The notes: a model not told the origin generated them from the letters alone. A DNA stretch of 48,342 nt from an uncultured Prevotella sp. (GCA_934215545.1 CAKQAD010000010.1:1-48342); one strand, 5' to 3'; shown: positions 7,807 to 16,987, numbered from the stretch's first letter. A program made the numbers and translations.

Positions 7807-8829
7807 ATGGGATTTTTTTCATTCGTACAAGAAATAGCGATGGACCTCGGCACTGCCAACACCATCATCATCAGCGACGACAAAATCGTTGTTGACGAAC
7901 CATCGGTGGTGGCGCTCGACCGTCGTACCGACAAGATGATCGCCGTGGGCTCTAAGGCGAAGATGATGTATGAGAAGGCTCATAACAACATCCGCACCAT
8001 ACGCCCATTGCGCGACGGAGTGATTGCCGACTTCACTGCCTGCGAGCAGATGATGCGCGGCCTCATAAAGATGGTACACACTGGAAGCCGTCTGTTCTCA
8101 CCATCATTGCGCATGGTGATTGGCGTTCCTTCGGGTTCTACCGAGGTGGAGCTGCGCGCCGTACGCGACAGCGCAGAGCACGCCGACGGACGCGACGTGT
8201 ATCTTATCTATGAGCCTATGGCTGCTGCTATAGGCATTGGCATCGACGTAGAAGCACCTGAGGGCAACATGATTGTCGATATAGGTGGTGGCTCTACAGA
8301 GATTGCCGTGATTTCGCTCGGTGGCATCGTGTCCAACAACTCTATCCGCACTGCCGGCGACGACCTCACTGCCGACATCCAGGAGTATATGTCGCGCCAG
8401 CACAATGTGAAGGTGTCGGAGCGTATGGCTGAACGCATCAAGATTCATGTGGGCTCTGCACTCACCGAACTCGGCGACGATGCTCCCGAAGACTTCATCG
8501 TGCATGGTCCTAACCGCATCACCGCACTGCCTATGGAGGTGCCCGTATGCTATCAGGAGATAGCTCACTGCCTCGACAAGACAGTGGCAAAGATAGAGAA
8601 CGCCGTGCTCTCGGCACTCGAGAAGACTCCACCAGAGCTCTATGCCGACATCGTGAAGAACGGCATCTACCTCAGTGGCGGTGGCGCCCTGCTAAGAGGT
8701 CTCGACAAGCGATTGACAGAGAAGATAAACATTCCGTTCCACATCGCCGAAGACCCATTGCACAGCGTGGCAAAGGGAGCTGGCGTGGCACTGAAGAACA
8801 TCGACCGCTTCTCGTTCCTGATGAGATAA
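7807..8829 (+). CDS. mreB: Rod shape-determining protein MreB
   Basis: A 340-residue actin-like ATPase with the three nucleotide-binding signatures in order: phosphate-1 MDLGTANTII near 13-22, phosphate-2 IVDIGGGSTEIAVIS near 156-170, and the adenosine motif LSGGGALLRGLD near 289-300. MreB polymerises under the inner membrane and positions the elongation wall-synthesis complex. Length is normal. It heads the run mreB-mreC-mreD-mrdA-rodA. No -7 box is visible between purH and this gene, so it may be expressed by read-through from the purH promoter across repeat R1. Confidence 0.97.
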   Translation: MGFFSFVQEIAMDLGTANTIIISDDKIVVDEPSVVALDRRTDKMIAVGSKAKMMYEKAHNNIRTIRPLRDGVIADFTACEQMMRGLIKMVHTGSRLFSPSLRMVIGVPSGSTEVELRAVRDSAEHADGRDVYLIYEPMAAAIGIGIDVEAPEGNMIVDIGGGSTEIAVISLGGIVSNNSIRTAGDDLTADIQEYMSRQHNVKVSERMAERIKIHVGSALTELGDDAPEDFIVHGPNRITALPMEVPVCYQEIAHCLDKTVAKIENAVLSALEKTPPELYADIVKNGIYLSGGGALLRGLDKRLTEKINIPFHIAEDPLHSVAKGAGVALKNIDRFSFLMR

Positions 8830-9025
8830 GAATATAACGACACACCTACAATAAAGAAGCAAAGAAGCAAAAGGCATGGGGCATGGCTCCAACAATGCGT
8901 CGCACCGCAAGCCACAATATAGCAGGATGCCAGACGGCAGAGGGCTGGCAACAACGGCAACGACACATGGCTTTTGCTCCTTTACTTCTTTTTATTGTTT
9001 TACGTTTTTTACGTTTTAAGATAAT

Positions 9026-9886
9026 ATGCGCAACCTATTAGATTTCCTGTCACGCCACAACCACTGGCTGCTTTTCGTGCTTCTTGAGGTGATTAGCATC
9101 GTGCTCCTGTTTCACTACAACAGCTATCAGGGCAGCGTATGGTTCTCGTCGGCAAATGCCGTGGCAGGCAAAGTGTATGGTTGGAACTCCTCCGTGGAGC
9201 AATACTTCGCACTCACCACCGTCAACGAACAGCTTACACAGCGCAACCTGCAGCTCGAACGCGAGGTACAGGTGCTCACCGAGCAGGTGCTTAAGCAGAA
9301 CAAAGACACCTCTGCCATAGAGCGTATGCAAAGCTCCGTTATGAAGGGACTCGACATGATACCTGCCAAAGTGGTGAGCTCGTCGCTCGACAAAGCCAAC
9401 AACTTCATAACCATCGACAAGGGCTCTGCCGATGGCGTGAAGAAAGATATGGGCGTGGTGTGTGGCACTGGCGTCGTGGGCATAGTGTATCTCACATCGG
9501 AGCACTACTCTGTGCTGATACCAGTGCTCAGCGCAAAGTCGAACATCAGCTGCACCATACGCGGACGCGGCTACTTCGGCTATCTGCATTGGAATGGTGG
9601 CTCGCCAGAGTATGCCTATGTCGACGACATCCCTCGACATGCCCACTTCCGACTCGGAGACTATATCGTGACATCGGGCTATTCGTCGGTGTTTCCTCCT
9701 GGCATCATCGTGGGACGCATAAAGCATGTCTACAACTCGTACAACGGACTCTCCTACCGACTCAAGATTACGCTGTCTACCGACTTCACACGCCTCAGAG
9801 ATGTATGTGTCATCAACGACCGCGAGATGGATAACAAATTAGAAATACTGAAAGCTGCTGAAGACTCTATCAAGGCACGACAATAA
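9026..9886 (+). CDS. mreC: Rod shape-determining protein MreC
   Basis: 286 residues: a short cytoplasmic N-terminus, one membrane helix at about 14-32 (LLFVLLEVISIVLLFHY), a coiled coil at about 66-98 (VNEQLTQRNLQLEREVQVLT), then two beta-barrel subdomains rich in conserved MreC phrases such as KGSADGVKKDMGV and GDYIVTSGYSSVFPPGI. It dimerises in the periplasm and links MreB to PBP2/RodA. A 196-bp gap separates it from mreB. The gap contains no clear promoter or terminator. mreD follows 16 bases downstream. Confidence 0.95.
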   Translation: MRNLLDFLSRHNHWLLFVLLEVISIVLLFHYNSYQGSVWFSSANAVAGKVYGWNSSVEQYFALTTVNEQLTQRNLQLEREVQVLTEQVLKQNKDTSAIERMQSSVMKGLDMIPAKVVSSSLDKANNFITIDKGSADGVKKDMGVVCGTGVVGIVYLTSEHYSVLIPVLSAKSNISCTIRGRGYFGYLHWNGGSPEYAYVDDIPRHAHFRLGDYIVTSGYSSVFPPGIIVGRIKHVYNSYNGLSYRLKITLSTDFTRLRDVCVINDREMDNKLEILKAAEDSIKARQ

Positions 9887-9902
9887 ACCAAATATAGCCA
9901 TC

Positions 9903-10400
9903 ATGAACGTAAATATCCTACGCAACATAATATTCTTTGCGGTGCTACTGCTCGTGCAGGTGCTCGTGCTCAACCGTATCAGCATGTTCGGCTGCGCCAC
10001 TCCTCTTTTATATATTTACTTCCTGCTGCCCACAAAGCGCAACCAGCCTCGATGGGCCACACTGCTATGGGGATTTGCCATGGGCCTGGCTATAGACATC
10101 TTCCAAAACACACCGGGCGTGGCAGCGGCATCAATGACTTTGGCTGCTCTCTTGCAGCCTTATCTGCTCGAACTGTTTGTGCCTCGCGACAGCGCCGACG
10201 ACTTCCAGCCATCTATTCGCTCACTGAACACATCGAAGTATGTGTTCTACTCGCTCGCTCTGGTGTTTGTCTATTGCGTCACTTTCGCATCGATAGAGGC
10301 TTTCAACTTCTACAACTGGCAGCAATGGTTGCTATGCATCGTAGGATGCACAGCACTCACCGAGACTCTCGTGCTCGTAATCGACAACATCAGAAGATAG
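9903..10400 (+). CDS. mreD: Rod shape-determining protein MreD
   Basis: A 165-residue polytopic inner-membrane protein. Hydrophobic helices are visible at about 5-24 (NIIFFAVLLLVQVLVLNRI), 33-44, 50-70, 74-92 and 110-160. The family is poorly conserved in sequence, but the size, topology and position between mreC and mrdA are those of MreD, the membrane partner of MreC in the elongasome. Start ATG 9903 lies 16 bases after mreC and the mrdA start is about 47 bases beyond the stop. Confidence 0.9.
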   Translation: MNVNILRNIIFFAVLLLVQVLVLNRISMFGCATPLLYIYFLLPTKRNQPRWATLLWGFAMGLAIDIFQNTPGVAAASMTLAALLQPYLLELFVPRDSADDFQPSIRSLNTSKYVFYSLALVFVYCVTFASIEAFNFYNWQQWLLCIVGCTALTETLVLVIDNIRR

Positions 10401-10447
10401 AAACATCACACACTTAGCGGGCCACACATGCCTTGCACACACCTACA

Positions 10448-12439
10448 ATGAGCAATTTCAACCTCGAAAACAGACGCTATATAATCGGTGGCGTAGCGGT
10501 GACAATTGTCATCGTCTACATCATCAGGCTCTTCACGCTCCAGCTCATGAGCGACGACTATAAGAAGAATGCCGACAGTAATGCCTTTCTGAAGAAGATA
10601 GAATTTCCGTCGCGCGGTGCCATCACCGACCGCCACGGCAAATTGCTCGTCTACAACCAGCCTGCCTACGACATCATGGTGGTGATGAACGAGGAGAAGG
10701 GACACATCGACACCACCGAATTCTGCAATATACTGGGAATAACAAAGGAGTTTTTCATCAAAAGGATGAACGACATCAAGGATTATTCCAAAAACCCTGG
10801 CTACTCCCGATTTACACAACAGCTGTTCATGAGCCAACTCTCCAACGAGGAGTTCTCAGCTTTCCGCGAGAAGATTTATCGTTTTCCGGGCTTCTATGTG
10901 CAGCAACGCCCCATCCGACAATATCAATATGGCTTTGCAGCTCATGTGCTGGGCGATGTGGCTGAGGTGTCGCCTGCCGACATCGAAGAGGATAGCTACT
11001 ACCAGCCGGGCGACTACATCGGCAAGCTGGGAGTGGAGAAATACTACGAAAAGGAACTGCGCGGCGAGAAGGGCGTGCAGATTTTTCTGCGCGATGCACG
11101 TGGCAGATTGCAAGGCAGATATATGAATGGGGCTTACGACCGCCGACCGGTGGCAGGCAAAGACCTCACCCTGTCTATCGATGCCGACCTGCAGCAGCTT
11201 GGCGAGCGACTGCTCGAAGGCAAGATTGGCTCTATCGTTGCCATCGAACCGTCTACCGGTGAGGTGCTGGCAATGGTGTCGGCTCCAAGCTACGACCCGC
11301 GCATCATGGTGGGCAGACAACGCTCCAAAAACCATATACAGCTATCGAAGGATGCTTGGAAACCGTTGCTCAACCGCTCTATAATGGGTATGTATCCGCC
11401 GGGTTCCACCTTCAAGACATCACAGGCGCTTACATTCTTGACCGAGGGCATAGTCAATCCGTCGACGGCATTCCCCTGCCATCATGGCTTTACTTGCCGC
11501 GGACTGCATGTGGGATGCCACTCACACGCTGCACCGATAGCACTGGTCAATGCCATCTCTACATCGTGCAATGCCTACTTCTGCTGGGGATTGTATTATA
11601 TGATTGGCAACCGCCGTAAATATCACAACAACATAGAGGCCATGAACATCTGGCGCGACTATATGGTGTCGATGGGATTTGGCTACAAACTGGGCATCGA
11701 CCTGCCGGGCGAGAAGCGTGGCATGATTCCTAATGCCGAATACTACGACCGCAACTACAAGGGGTCGTGGAACGGACTTACCATCGTGTCTATATCCATC
11801 GGTCAGGGCGAGGTGACATTGACACCATTGCAGATAGCCAACCTTGGTGCTACCATTGCCAACCGCGGCTACTACTACACTCCGCATGTGGTGCGTAAGG
11901 TGCAGGGCGAACCGCTTGCCGATGAGTATCGCGAGCGACACACCACCAAGGCGTCGCGCAAAGCCTACGACTATGTGGTGGCGGGCATGCGCTCCTCGGC
12001 AATGCGAGGCACCTGTAAAATGCTCTCACGCCTGCCCTTCGAGGCTTGTGGCAAGACGGGCACGGCACAGAACCACGGACGCGACCACTCGGTGTTCATG
12101 GGCTTTGCTCCTATGAACAATCCTAAGATAGCCATCGCCGTGTATGTGGAGAATGGTGGATGGGGTGCCGACTATGGTGTGCCCATCGGCTCGCTGATGA
12201 TGGAGCAATATATCAACGGCAAGCTATCGCCGGCGTCTATGGCTCAGGCAGAGGCTATGCAGAAACGACGCATAGGCTACGGCCCACGCTTCCCCGGACA
12301 GGAGGCGGCAGCTAAACGCAGGGCGGCAGAAGCCAGACGCCGCAATGCAAGAGGCCTGACGCCTACTGCCGAGACTGCTGCCAGCACCACGGAAGCTGCC
12401 GAGACTGCCAATGGCGGTCAGAGGGCAAACAAAGAATAG
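10448..12439 (+). CDS. mrdA: Penicillin-binding protein 2 (peptidoglycan transpeptidase of the elongasome)
   Basis: I chose ATG 10448 (MSNFNLENRRYIIGG); an in-frame TTG five codons upstream is unlikely. The 663 residues hold one N-terminal helix at about 11-33, the PBP dimerisation domain (FPSRGAITDRHGKLL near 52-66) and a transpeptidase domain. The active-site serine is near Ser320 in PGSTFK, followed by STSCN and CGKTGTAQ near 534-541. This cross-links new wall during elongation with RodA as the glycosyltransferase partner. After the transpeptidase domain there is a tail of about 60 residues rich in Ala, Arg, Glu and Thr (EAAAKRRAAEARRRNARG), which is probably unstructured. rodA follows 38 bases later. 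Confidence 0.96.
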   Translation: MSNFNLENRRYIIGGVAVTIVIVYIIRLFTLQLMSDDYKKNADSNAFLKKIEFPSRGAITDRHGKLLVYNQPAYDIMVVMNEEKGHIDTTEFCNILGITKEFFIKRMNDIKDYSKNPGYSRFTQQLFMSQLSNEEFSAFREKIYRFPGFYVQQRPIRQYQYGFAAHVLGDVAEVSPADIEEDSYYQPGDYIGKLGVEKYYEKELRGEKGVQIFLRDARGRLQGRYMNGAYDRRPVAGKDLTLSIDADLQQLGERLLEGKIGSIVAIEPSTGEVLAMVSAPSYDPRIMVGRQRSKNHIQLSKDAWKPLLNRSIMGMYPPGSTFKTSQALTFLTEGIVNPSTAFPCHHGFTCRGLHVGCHSHAAPIALVNAISTSCNAYFCWGLYYMIGNRRKYHNNIEAMNIWRDYMVSMGFGYKLGIDLPGEKRGMIPNAEYYDRNYKGSWNGLTIVSISIGQGEVTLTPLQIANLGATIANRGYYYTPHVVRKVQGEPLADEYRERHTTKASRKAYDYVVAGMRSSAMRGTCKMLSRLPFEACGKTGTAQNHGRDHSVFMGFAPMNNPKIAIAVYVENGGWGADYGVPIGSLMMEQYINGKLSPASMAQAEAMQKRRIGYGPRFPGQEAAAKRRAAEARRRNARGLTPTAETAASTTEAAETANGGQRANKE

Positions 12440-12477
12440 AATGAAAAAAAGGCAAACAAAATAAAGCAGACACTCTT

Positions 12478-13947
12478 ATGCCAATAAACAAACCGAAGAG
12501 CCTGTGGTCGCAGGTAGACTGGATAACAATAGCAATATATGTGGCACTGATGATATTCGGATGGATAAGCATCTGTGGCGCAAGCCATAACTATGGCGAT
12601 TCGGATCTCTTCACCCTTAGCTCGCGCTCTGGCATGCAGATAATATGGATAGGCACGAGCATCTGTCTTGGCTTTGTGATACTGATGATGGACATAAGGT
12701 TTTTCGACACCTTTGCATTTATCATCTATGGCATATTGCTGCTGCTGCTGTTTGCTACTATCTTCAATCCGCACGACATCAAGGGCTCACACTCATGGCT
12801 TGTAATCGGTCCGCTGCGCTTGCAACCTGCCGAATTCGGCAAGTTTGCCACCGCCCTTGCCCTTGCCAAACTAATGAGTGCTTATGGCTTCAACATTCAG
12901 CGTTGGCGCCATTTCGCCGCTGCCTGTGCCGTGATATTCATCCCTATGCTCTGCATCGTGGGACAACGCGAGACGGGTTCGGCACTTGTCTACCTCACCT
13001 TCTTCCTTATGCTCTATCGCGAGGGCATGCCGGGCAGCATTCTCTTCACTGGCGTGGCAATGGTGGTGTATTTCGTGGTGGGCATAAAATACGAGGGTGT
13101 GCTGCTCTTCGACACACCCACCAGCGTGGGACGCTTCGTGGTGTTGCTGCTTGTGCAGATATTCACTGCCGGAATGGTCGACAACTATATCCATGAGCGC
13201 CGACAAACGCTGACGCTGCTTGCCTATAGCCTCGGATTTACGGGCATCGCACTGCTCTTCTCCGTGTATGTCATTCCGTTTGATGTCACCATCGTGCAGC
13301 TGTTGCTGTGCCTTATAATGGTGGTGTATCTGCTCTTGCATGGCTTGCGCACACGCTTTCCACAATATTTCTATATCATGGGATTTGTCATTGGCTCGGT
13401 GGTGTTCTTCTATTCTGCCGACTATGTGCTCAATAATGTCATGGAGCCGCACCAACGGGTGCGTATCAATGTGCTGCTTGGACTCGACGAAGATCTTGCC
13501 GGTGCCGGATATAATGTGCACCAGAGCGAGATAGCCATCGGTTCGGGCGGTCTAAAGGGTAAGGGTTTTCTCAATGGCACACAGACCAAACTGAAGTTTG
13601 TGCCTGAGCAAGACACCGACTTCATCTTCTGCACCGTGGGCGAAGAGGAGGGATTCTTGGGTTCGGCGGGTGTGTTGCTGCTGTTCCTTGGTCTTATCTT
13701 GCGGCTCATAAAGCTTGCCGAGCGGCAACCGTTCCGGTTCGGGCGTATCTATGGCTATTGCGTGGCATCGGTGTTCCTGTTTCATGTGTTTATTAATGTG
13801 GGCATGGTGTTGGGGCTCACGCCGGTCATCGGCATCCCGCTGCCGTTCTTCAGCTATGGCGGTTCGTCGCTGTGGGGTTTCACCATCCTGTTGTTTATCT
13901 TCTTGCGCATCGATGCTGGTCGCAACATGGCGCAAGGACGCCTATAG
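12478..13947 (+). CDS. rodA: Peptidoglycan glycosyltransferase RodA
   Basis: A 489-residue SEDS-family protein with about ten membrane helices. It shows the family landmarks GSHSWLVIGPLRLQPAEFGK near 103-122, GSGGLKGKGFLNGTQTKLKF near 353-372, DTDFIFCTVGEEEGFLG near 378-394 and IPLPFFSYGGSS near 452-463. RodA polymerises glycan strands from lipid II together with PBP2. It is longer than the roughly 370-residue E. coli protein because of additional central helices, which appears usual for Bacteroidetes. Its TAG stop at 13945-13947 abuts the stop of the convergent MATE gene: the two genes overlap by six bases. Confidence 0.95.
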   Translation: MPINKPKSLWSQVDWITIAIYVALMIFGWISICGASHNYGDSDLFTLSSRSGMQIIWIGTSICLGFVILMMDIRFFDTFAFIIYGILLLLLFATIFNPHDIKGSHSWLVIGPLRLQPAEFGKFATALALAKLMSAYGFNIQRWRHFAAACAVIFIPMLCIVGQRETGSALVYLTFFLMLYREGMPGSILFTGVAMVVYFVVGIKYEGVLLFDTPTSVGRFVVLLLVQIFTAGMVDNYIHERRQTLTLLAYSLGFTGIALLFSVYVIPFDVTIVQLLLCLIMVVYLLLHGLRTRFPQYFYIMGFVIGSVVFFYSADYVLNNVMEPHQRVRINVLLGLDEDLAGAGYNVHQSEIAIGSGGLKGKGFLNGTQTKLKFVPEQDTDFIFCTVGEEEGFLGSAGVLLLFLGLILRLIKLAERQPFRFGRIYGYCVASVFLFHVFINVGMVLGLTPVIGIPLPFFSYGGSSLWGFTILLFIFLRIDAGRNMAQGRL

Positions 13948-15348
13948 CAGGCGTTTCCTTATGCGCCTTATCACCCATAGGTAGGCAGGAACAAGGAATA
14001 CGTTTGCCATGCACCATGCCACAGGGTCGCCAATGCACACACCCATCCATGCCAGTGCCGGCACTATCCACACGCTCACGGCACAACGGGCTATCATCTC
14101 CATCACGCCGCTCATCATCGAGAGGTTGCTGAATCCTAATCCCTGTATGGAGTAGCGCAGTATTATCAGTAGTCCGAGTGCAGGATAGAAATAGTTGGCA
14201 ATGCGCATAAACTGTGCTGCCTTTGCCACCACTTCTGCCCCACCGCTGTCCACGAAGAGGCACATCATATTGTCGGCAAATGGATATATTATTATAAAGG
14301 TGAACACGAAGTAGGCGAGCATTAGCTTTATGGCGTCCTTCACGCCGCTCGTGATGCGCTGCATGCGCCGTGCGCCGATGTTCTGTCCGCAATACGTAGC
14401 CATTGCTACGCCGATATTCTCAAACACACATGTAAACAGATATTTTATTCGCATCGATGCCGTGAAGGCTGCCACACACACCGTGCCCAGGGCGTTGTTG
14501 GCGCTTTGCAGCATAATGATGCCTATGCCTGTTATGGAGAACTGCAGTCCCATGGGCACTCCGTTGTTAAGCAATATGCTGATGCGCTTGTTGTCGAAGT
14601 CGCACTCGCTGCCGTGTGGTATCAATAGCTGCATGTGCTTGCGTATGTACCACACACACAATGCCACCGACAGGGCTTGCGCCAGCAATGTGGCAATGCC
14701 GGCTCCTTCCACTCCCATGCCCCACCATAGTATTAGCACCACATCGAGCAGTATATTTGCCAGTGCCGAGACAATGAGAAAGTAGAATGGCTGGCGAGAA
14801 TTGCCAAGGGCTCTTATCTGCCCCGACAGCAGGTTGAAGCCAAAGGTGAAGGGGATGGCGGCAAACTGCAATAGCAGGAACACATAGGCATCGTCGAAGA
14901 TTTCTGCCGGGGTGTTCACCATCTGCAATATCTGGCGGCACAGCATCAGCGACAACAGCGTCACCACCACTGCCAGCACCACAGCCAGCCTCGCGGCATT
15001 TGCCACATAGGCACGCATTTTGCCGTAGTCTTTGGCACCGAATGCCTGTGCCACAGGAATGGCAAAACCGGCACAGGTGCCGTTGCAGAATCCCATCACC
15101 AGAAACATTATCGACGACGAAGCGCCCACCGCCGCAAGTGCGCCTACACCTATCCAACGCCCCACAATGGCGGCATCGATTACAAGATACATCTGCTGCA
15201 ATATGTAGCCCATGATGAGTGGCAGCGCAAAACTCACTATGCATCGCATGGGCGAGCCCACGGTCATGTCCGACACGGCGGCACACGCTACACTCTGCTC
15301 TTCTGCCGATGCCTCTTGGGGTGCAAAATTCTTGTTGTCTGTGTTCAT
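13942..15348 (-). CDS. MATE family efflux transporter
   Basis: 468 residues with about twelve membrane segments in two similar halves (first half from GSPMRCIVSFALPLIMGYI, second from about residue 235 with NNGVPMGLQFSITGIGIIML). This is the MATE/MOP fold, which exports drugs or metabolites in exchange for sodium or protons. The first 28 residues are hydrophilic and cytoplasmic. No substrate can be assigned. It converges on rodA with a six-base overlap of stop codons (palindrome CTATAG) and no room for a terminator between them. A -7 box lies at 15423-15430. Confidence 0.93.
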   Translation of the reverse strand: MNTDNKNFAPQEASAEEQSVACAAVSDMTVGSPMRCIVSFALPLIMGYILQQMYLVIDAAIVGRWIGVGALAAVGASSSIMFLVMGFCNGTCAGFAIPVAQAFGAKDYGKMRAYVANAARLAVVLAVVVTLLSLMLCRQILQMVNTPAEIFDDAYVFLLLQFAAIPFTFGFNLLSGQIRALGNSRQPFYFLIVSALANILLDVVLILWWGMGVEGAGIATLLAQALSVALCVWYIRKHMQLLIPHGSECDFDNKRISILLNNGVPMGLQFSITGIGIIMLQSANNALGTVCVAAFTASMRIKYLFTCVFENIGVAMATYCGQNIGARRMQRITSGVKDAIKLMLAYFVFTFIIIYPFADNMMCLFVDSGGAEVVAKAAQFMRIANYFYPALGLLIILRYSIQGLGFSNLSMMSGVMEMIARCAVSVWIVPALAWMGVCIGDPVAWCMANVFLVPAYLWVIRRIRKRLL

Positions 15349-15422
15349 TGCTCTTTGCTTTTAGGTTGTTATCCTGTGCATGCTTGCTCAGCCGTGCACA
15401 CACGCTTTCTTCTTACATCATG

Positions 15423-15430
15423 CAAAAGTA
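15423..15430 (-). promoter_or_regulatory. -7 box for the MATE gene
   Basis: The minus strand reads TACTTTTG (TAnnTTTG), about 75 bases before ATG 15348. Confidence 0.5.
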
Positions 15431-15470
15431 TTAATTTTAATCGTTACAACAGATATTTAATTGCATTGTT

Positions 15471-15508
15471 TTTCGTGACAAAACTATCGGGGCTATTTTG
15501 TCACGAAA
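15471..15508. promoter_or_regulatory. 13-bp perfect dyad, possible operator
   Basis: TTTCGTGACAAAA at 15471-15483 and TTTTGTCACGAAA at 15496-15508 are perfect inverted repeats 12 bases apart. It sits upstream of the MATE -7 box and about 90 bases upstream of the divergent promoter. There is no T-run and no gene end nearby, which argues against a terminator and suggests a binding site for a dimeric regulator. Confidence 0.5.
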
Positions 15509-15593
15509 GAAAATGTTGGAAGTTGTTTACCACCTGAAAGCCACACAAAAAAGCAGAAAGATTTGGTGTTATTTTCAAAAATAATTCGGATTT

Positions 15594-15625
15594 TTTGTCT
15601 TATAATAAAAAATTTGTTATTTTTG
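15594..15625 (+). promoter_or_regulatory. Complete Bacteroidetes-type promoter of the 15680 gene
   Basis: TTTG at 15594-15597 and TATTTTTG at 15618-15625 are 20 bases apart, matching both elements and the spacing of the Bacteroidetes housekeeping promoter. Confidence 0.75.
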
Positions 15626-15679
15626 CAGCATATAAGACTTAATAGAAATAACATTATTAACAACTTAAACTTTTAGATT

Positions 15680-16351
15680 ATGAAGAAATTCTTTACTCTT
15701 ATCGCAATGTTTGCAATGGCTATGACAGCTGGCGCTCAGGAGAATGTTCTCTGCGAGGACTACCAGGCTGACGGCAATGGTTTCTCACACAACGTTACTA
15801 TCGACTGGGCTGAGCAGAAGTTGGTTGCTTCTGTCGATGTAAGCGCATGCTCTGACGACAAGGACATCTTCGCTGTTACAACACCGGGTGGCGACTTCTC
15901 TGGCTTCAACGGCACAGAAAGTGCTCCTAACATGCACGTTTACTTCGACAAAGGTACCGTTCAGTGTTACTATGCTTTCCCTGGCACTAACAACAACTCT
16001 GGCAAGAAGACCCTCGATGGCAACACCGTACTCTTCGAGATCAATGTTGACAACGGCTTAATGGTAAATGGTACTACAGCTATCGAAGCAAGCGCTCTTA
16101 CAACACTCTTCGAATCATCAGAGATCACTGTTGGTAGCGGCGAGTCTCCAAAGTTCAGCAACGCTCTCTACAACTACATCAAGGTTGTTCCTCTCGATGA
16201 GACACCAGATGCTATCGCTTCTGTAGAGGCTAACGTATCAGCTGCTCCTGTAGCTTACTTCAACACTCTCGGTGCTTCACAGAATGGCTTGCAGAAGGGT
16301 GTTAACATCGTTCGCCTTGCCAACGGCAAGACTGTAAAGGTGCTGAAGTAA
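15680..16351 (+). CDS. Secreted protein with signal peptide and Prevotella-type C-terminal tail, function unknown
   Basis: 223 residues. A classic signal peptide (MKKFFTLIAMFAMAMTAGAQ) is followed by about 160 residues of probable beta-sandwich, acidic and rich in Asn, Thr and Val, with no family I recognise. The end (FNTLGASQNGLQKGVNIVRL.. then NGKTVKVLK) resembles the short C-terminal tails of many Prevotella secreted proteins (YN.xG....GxxIV..GK..KVxxK), some of which serve type IX secretion. Codons are strongly biased (GCT, GTT, CTC, ATC), unlike neighbouring genes but like gpmI and dnaK, which suggests high expression. It has a complete promoter and a strong terminator and stands alone. 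Confidence 0.8.
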   Translation: MKKFFTLIAMFAMAMTAGAQENVLCEDYQADGNGFSHNVTIDWAEQKLVASVDVSACSDDKDIFAVTTPGGDFSGFNGTESAPNMHVYFDKGTVQCYYAFPGTNNNSGKKTLDGNTVLFEINVDNGLMVNGTTAIEASALTTLFESSEITVGSGESPKFSNALYNYIKVVPLDETPDAIASVEANVSAAPVAYFNTLGASQNGLQKGVNIVRLANGKTVKVLK

Positions 16352-16398
16352 TCACTCCTTTCCGTGCTTAGCACGGCATTGACAAACATACAAGACAT

Positions 16399-16457
16399 AA
16401 CGCCAAGCAGGGCCCTGCAATCCTTTAATGGATGCTCGCCGTGCTTGGCGTTTTTTA
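16399..16457 (+). terminator. Terminator of the 15680 gene
   Basis: AACGCCAAGCA at 16399-16409 pairs perfectly with TGCTTGGCGTT at 16442-16452, followed by TTTT. The long loop contains further self-complementary GC-rich sequence. Confidence 0.75.
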
Positions 16458-16469
16458 TGGCTCTTCCCG

Positions 16470-16890
16470 ATATTTTTTCTATCCCGAATTAGAGAATTAG
16501 AGAATTTTTGTCAAGCACGATGTGCTTGACTGTAGGGTGCGTCTTAGCTAAATCTCAAATGCGTCAGCGCTAAAATTCTCTAATTCTCTAATTCGGGACT
16601 AAAAAATATCGGGACAGAATATCAGAGTAAAGAAAAATTCTCTAATTCTCTAATTCGGGACAGAAAAAATATCGGGACAGAAAATCAGAGTAAAGAAAAA
16701 TTCTCTAATTCTCTAATTCGGGACAAAAAAATATCGGGACAGAATATCAGAGTAAAGAAAAATTCTCTAATTCTCTAATTCGGGACTAAAAAATATCGGG
16801 ACTAAAAAAAATCAGAGTAAAGAAAAATTCTCTAATTCTCTAATTCGGGACTAAAAAAATATCGGGACAGAAATATCGGGACAAGAAACT
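16470..16890 (+). repeat. Family S repeat, copy A: palindromic core plus about five tandem units
   Basis: The core at 16483-16597 is a 26-bp perfect inverted repeat (left arm CCCGAATTAGAGAATTAGAG and six more bases) around a 63-base centre that contains the hairpin GTCAAGCAC-GAT-GTGCTTGAC and ends in AGCGCT. To its right come tandem units starting with ATTCTCTAATTCTCTAATTC at 16575, 16637, 16700, 16762 and 16827, a period of 62-65 bp. Each unit also holds CGGGAC twice with A-runs between and CAGAGTAAAGAAAA. The array lies just after the terminator of the 15680 gene and before the metF promoter. Confidence 0.85.
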
Positions 16891-16987
16891 GGGATGAGAA
16901 CATCTGTTCGATACCTAATGTCTGCTTTTAAGTCCTTAATTTGTCAAAAAGTTCAAATATGCACCGCATTATATCCGATACTTTTCG

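Larger units (their letters stand above)
15349..15679. other. Divergent regulatory gap between the MATE gene and a secreted-protein gene
   Basis: This 331-bp gap holds the MATE -7 box (15423-15430), a 13-bp perfect dyad (15471-15508) and a complete promoter for the secreted-protein gene (15594-15625). No gene is seen. Confidence 0.6.

Noticed and set aside
16575..16890. Tandem repeats considered as a CRISPR array
   Set aside because: The repeats are 62-65 bp and continuous, with no unique spacers of constant length and no cas genes nearby.
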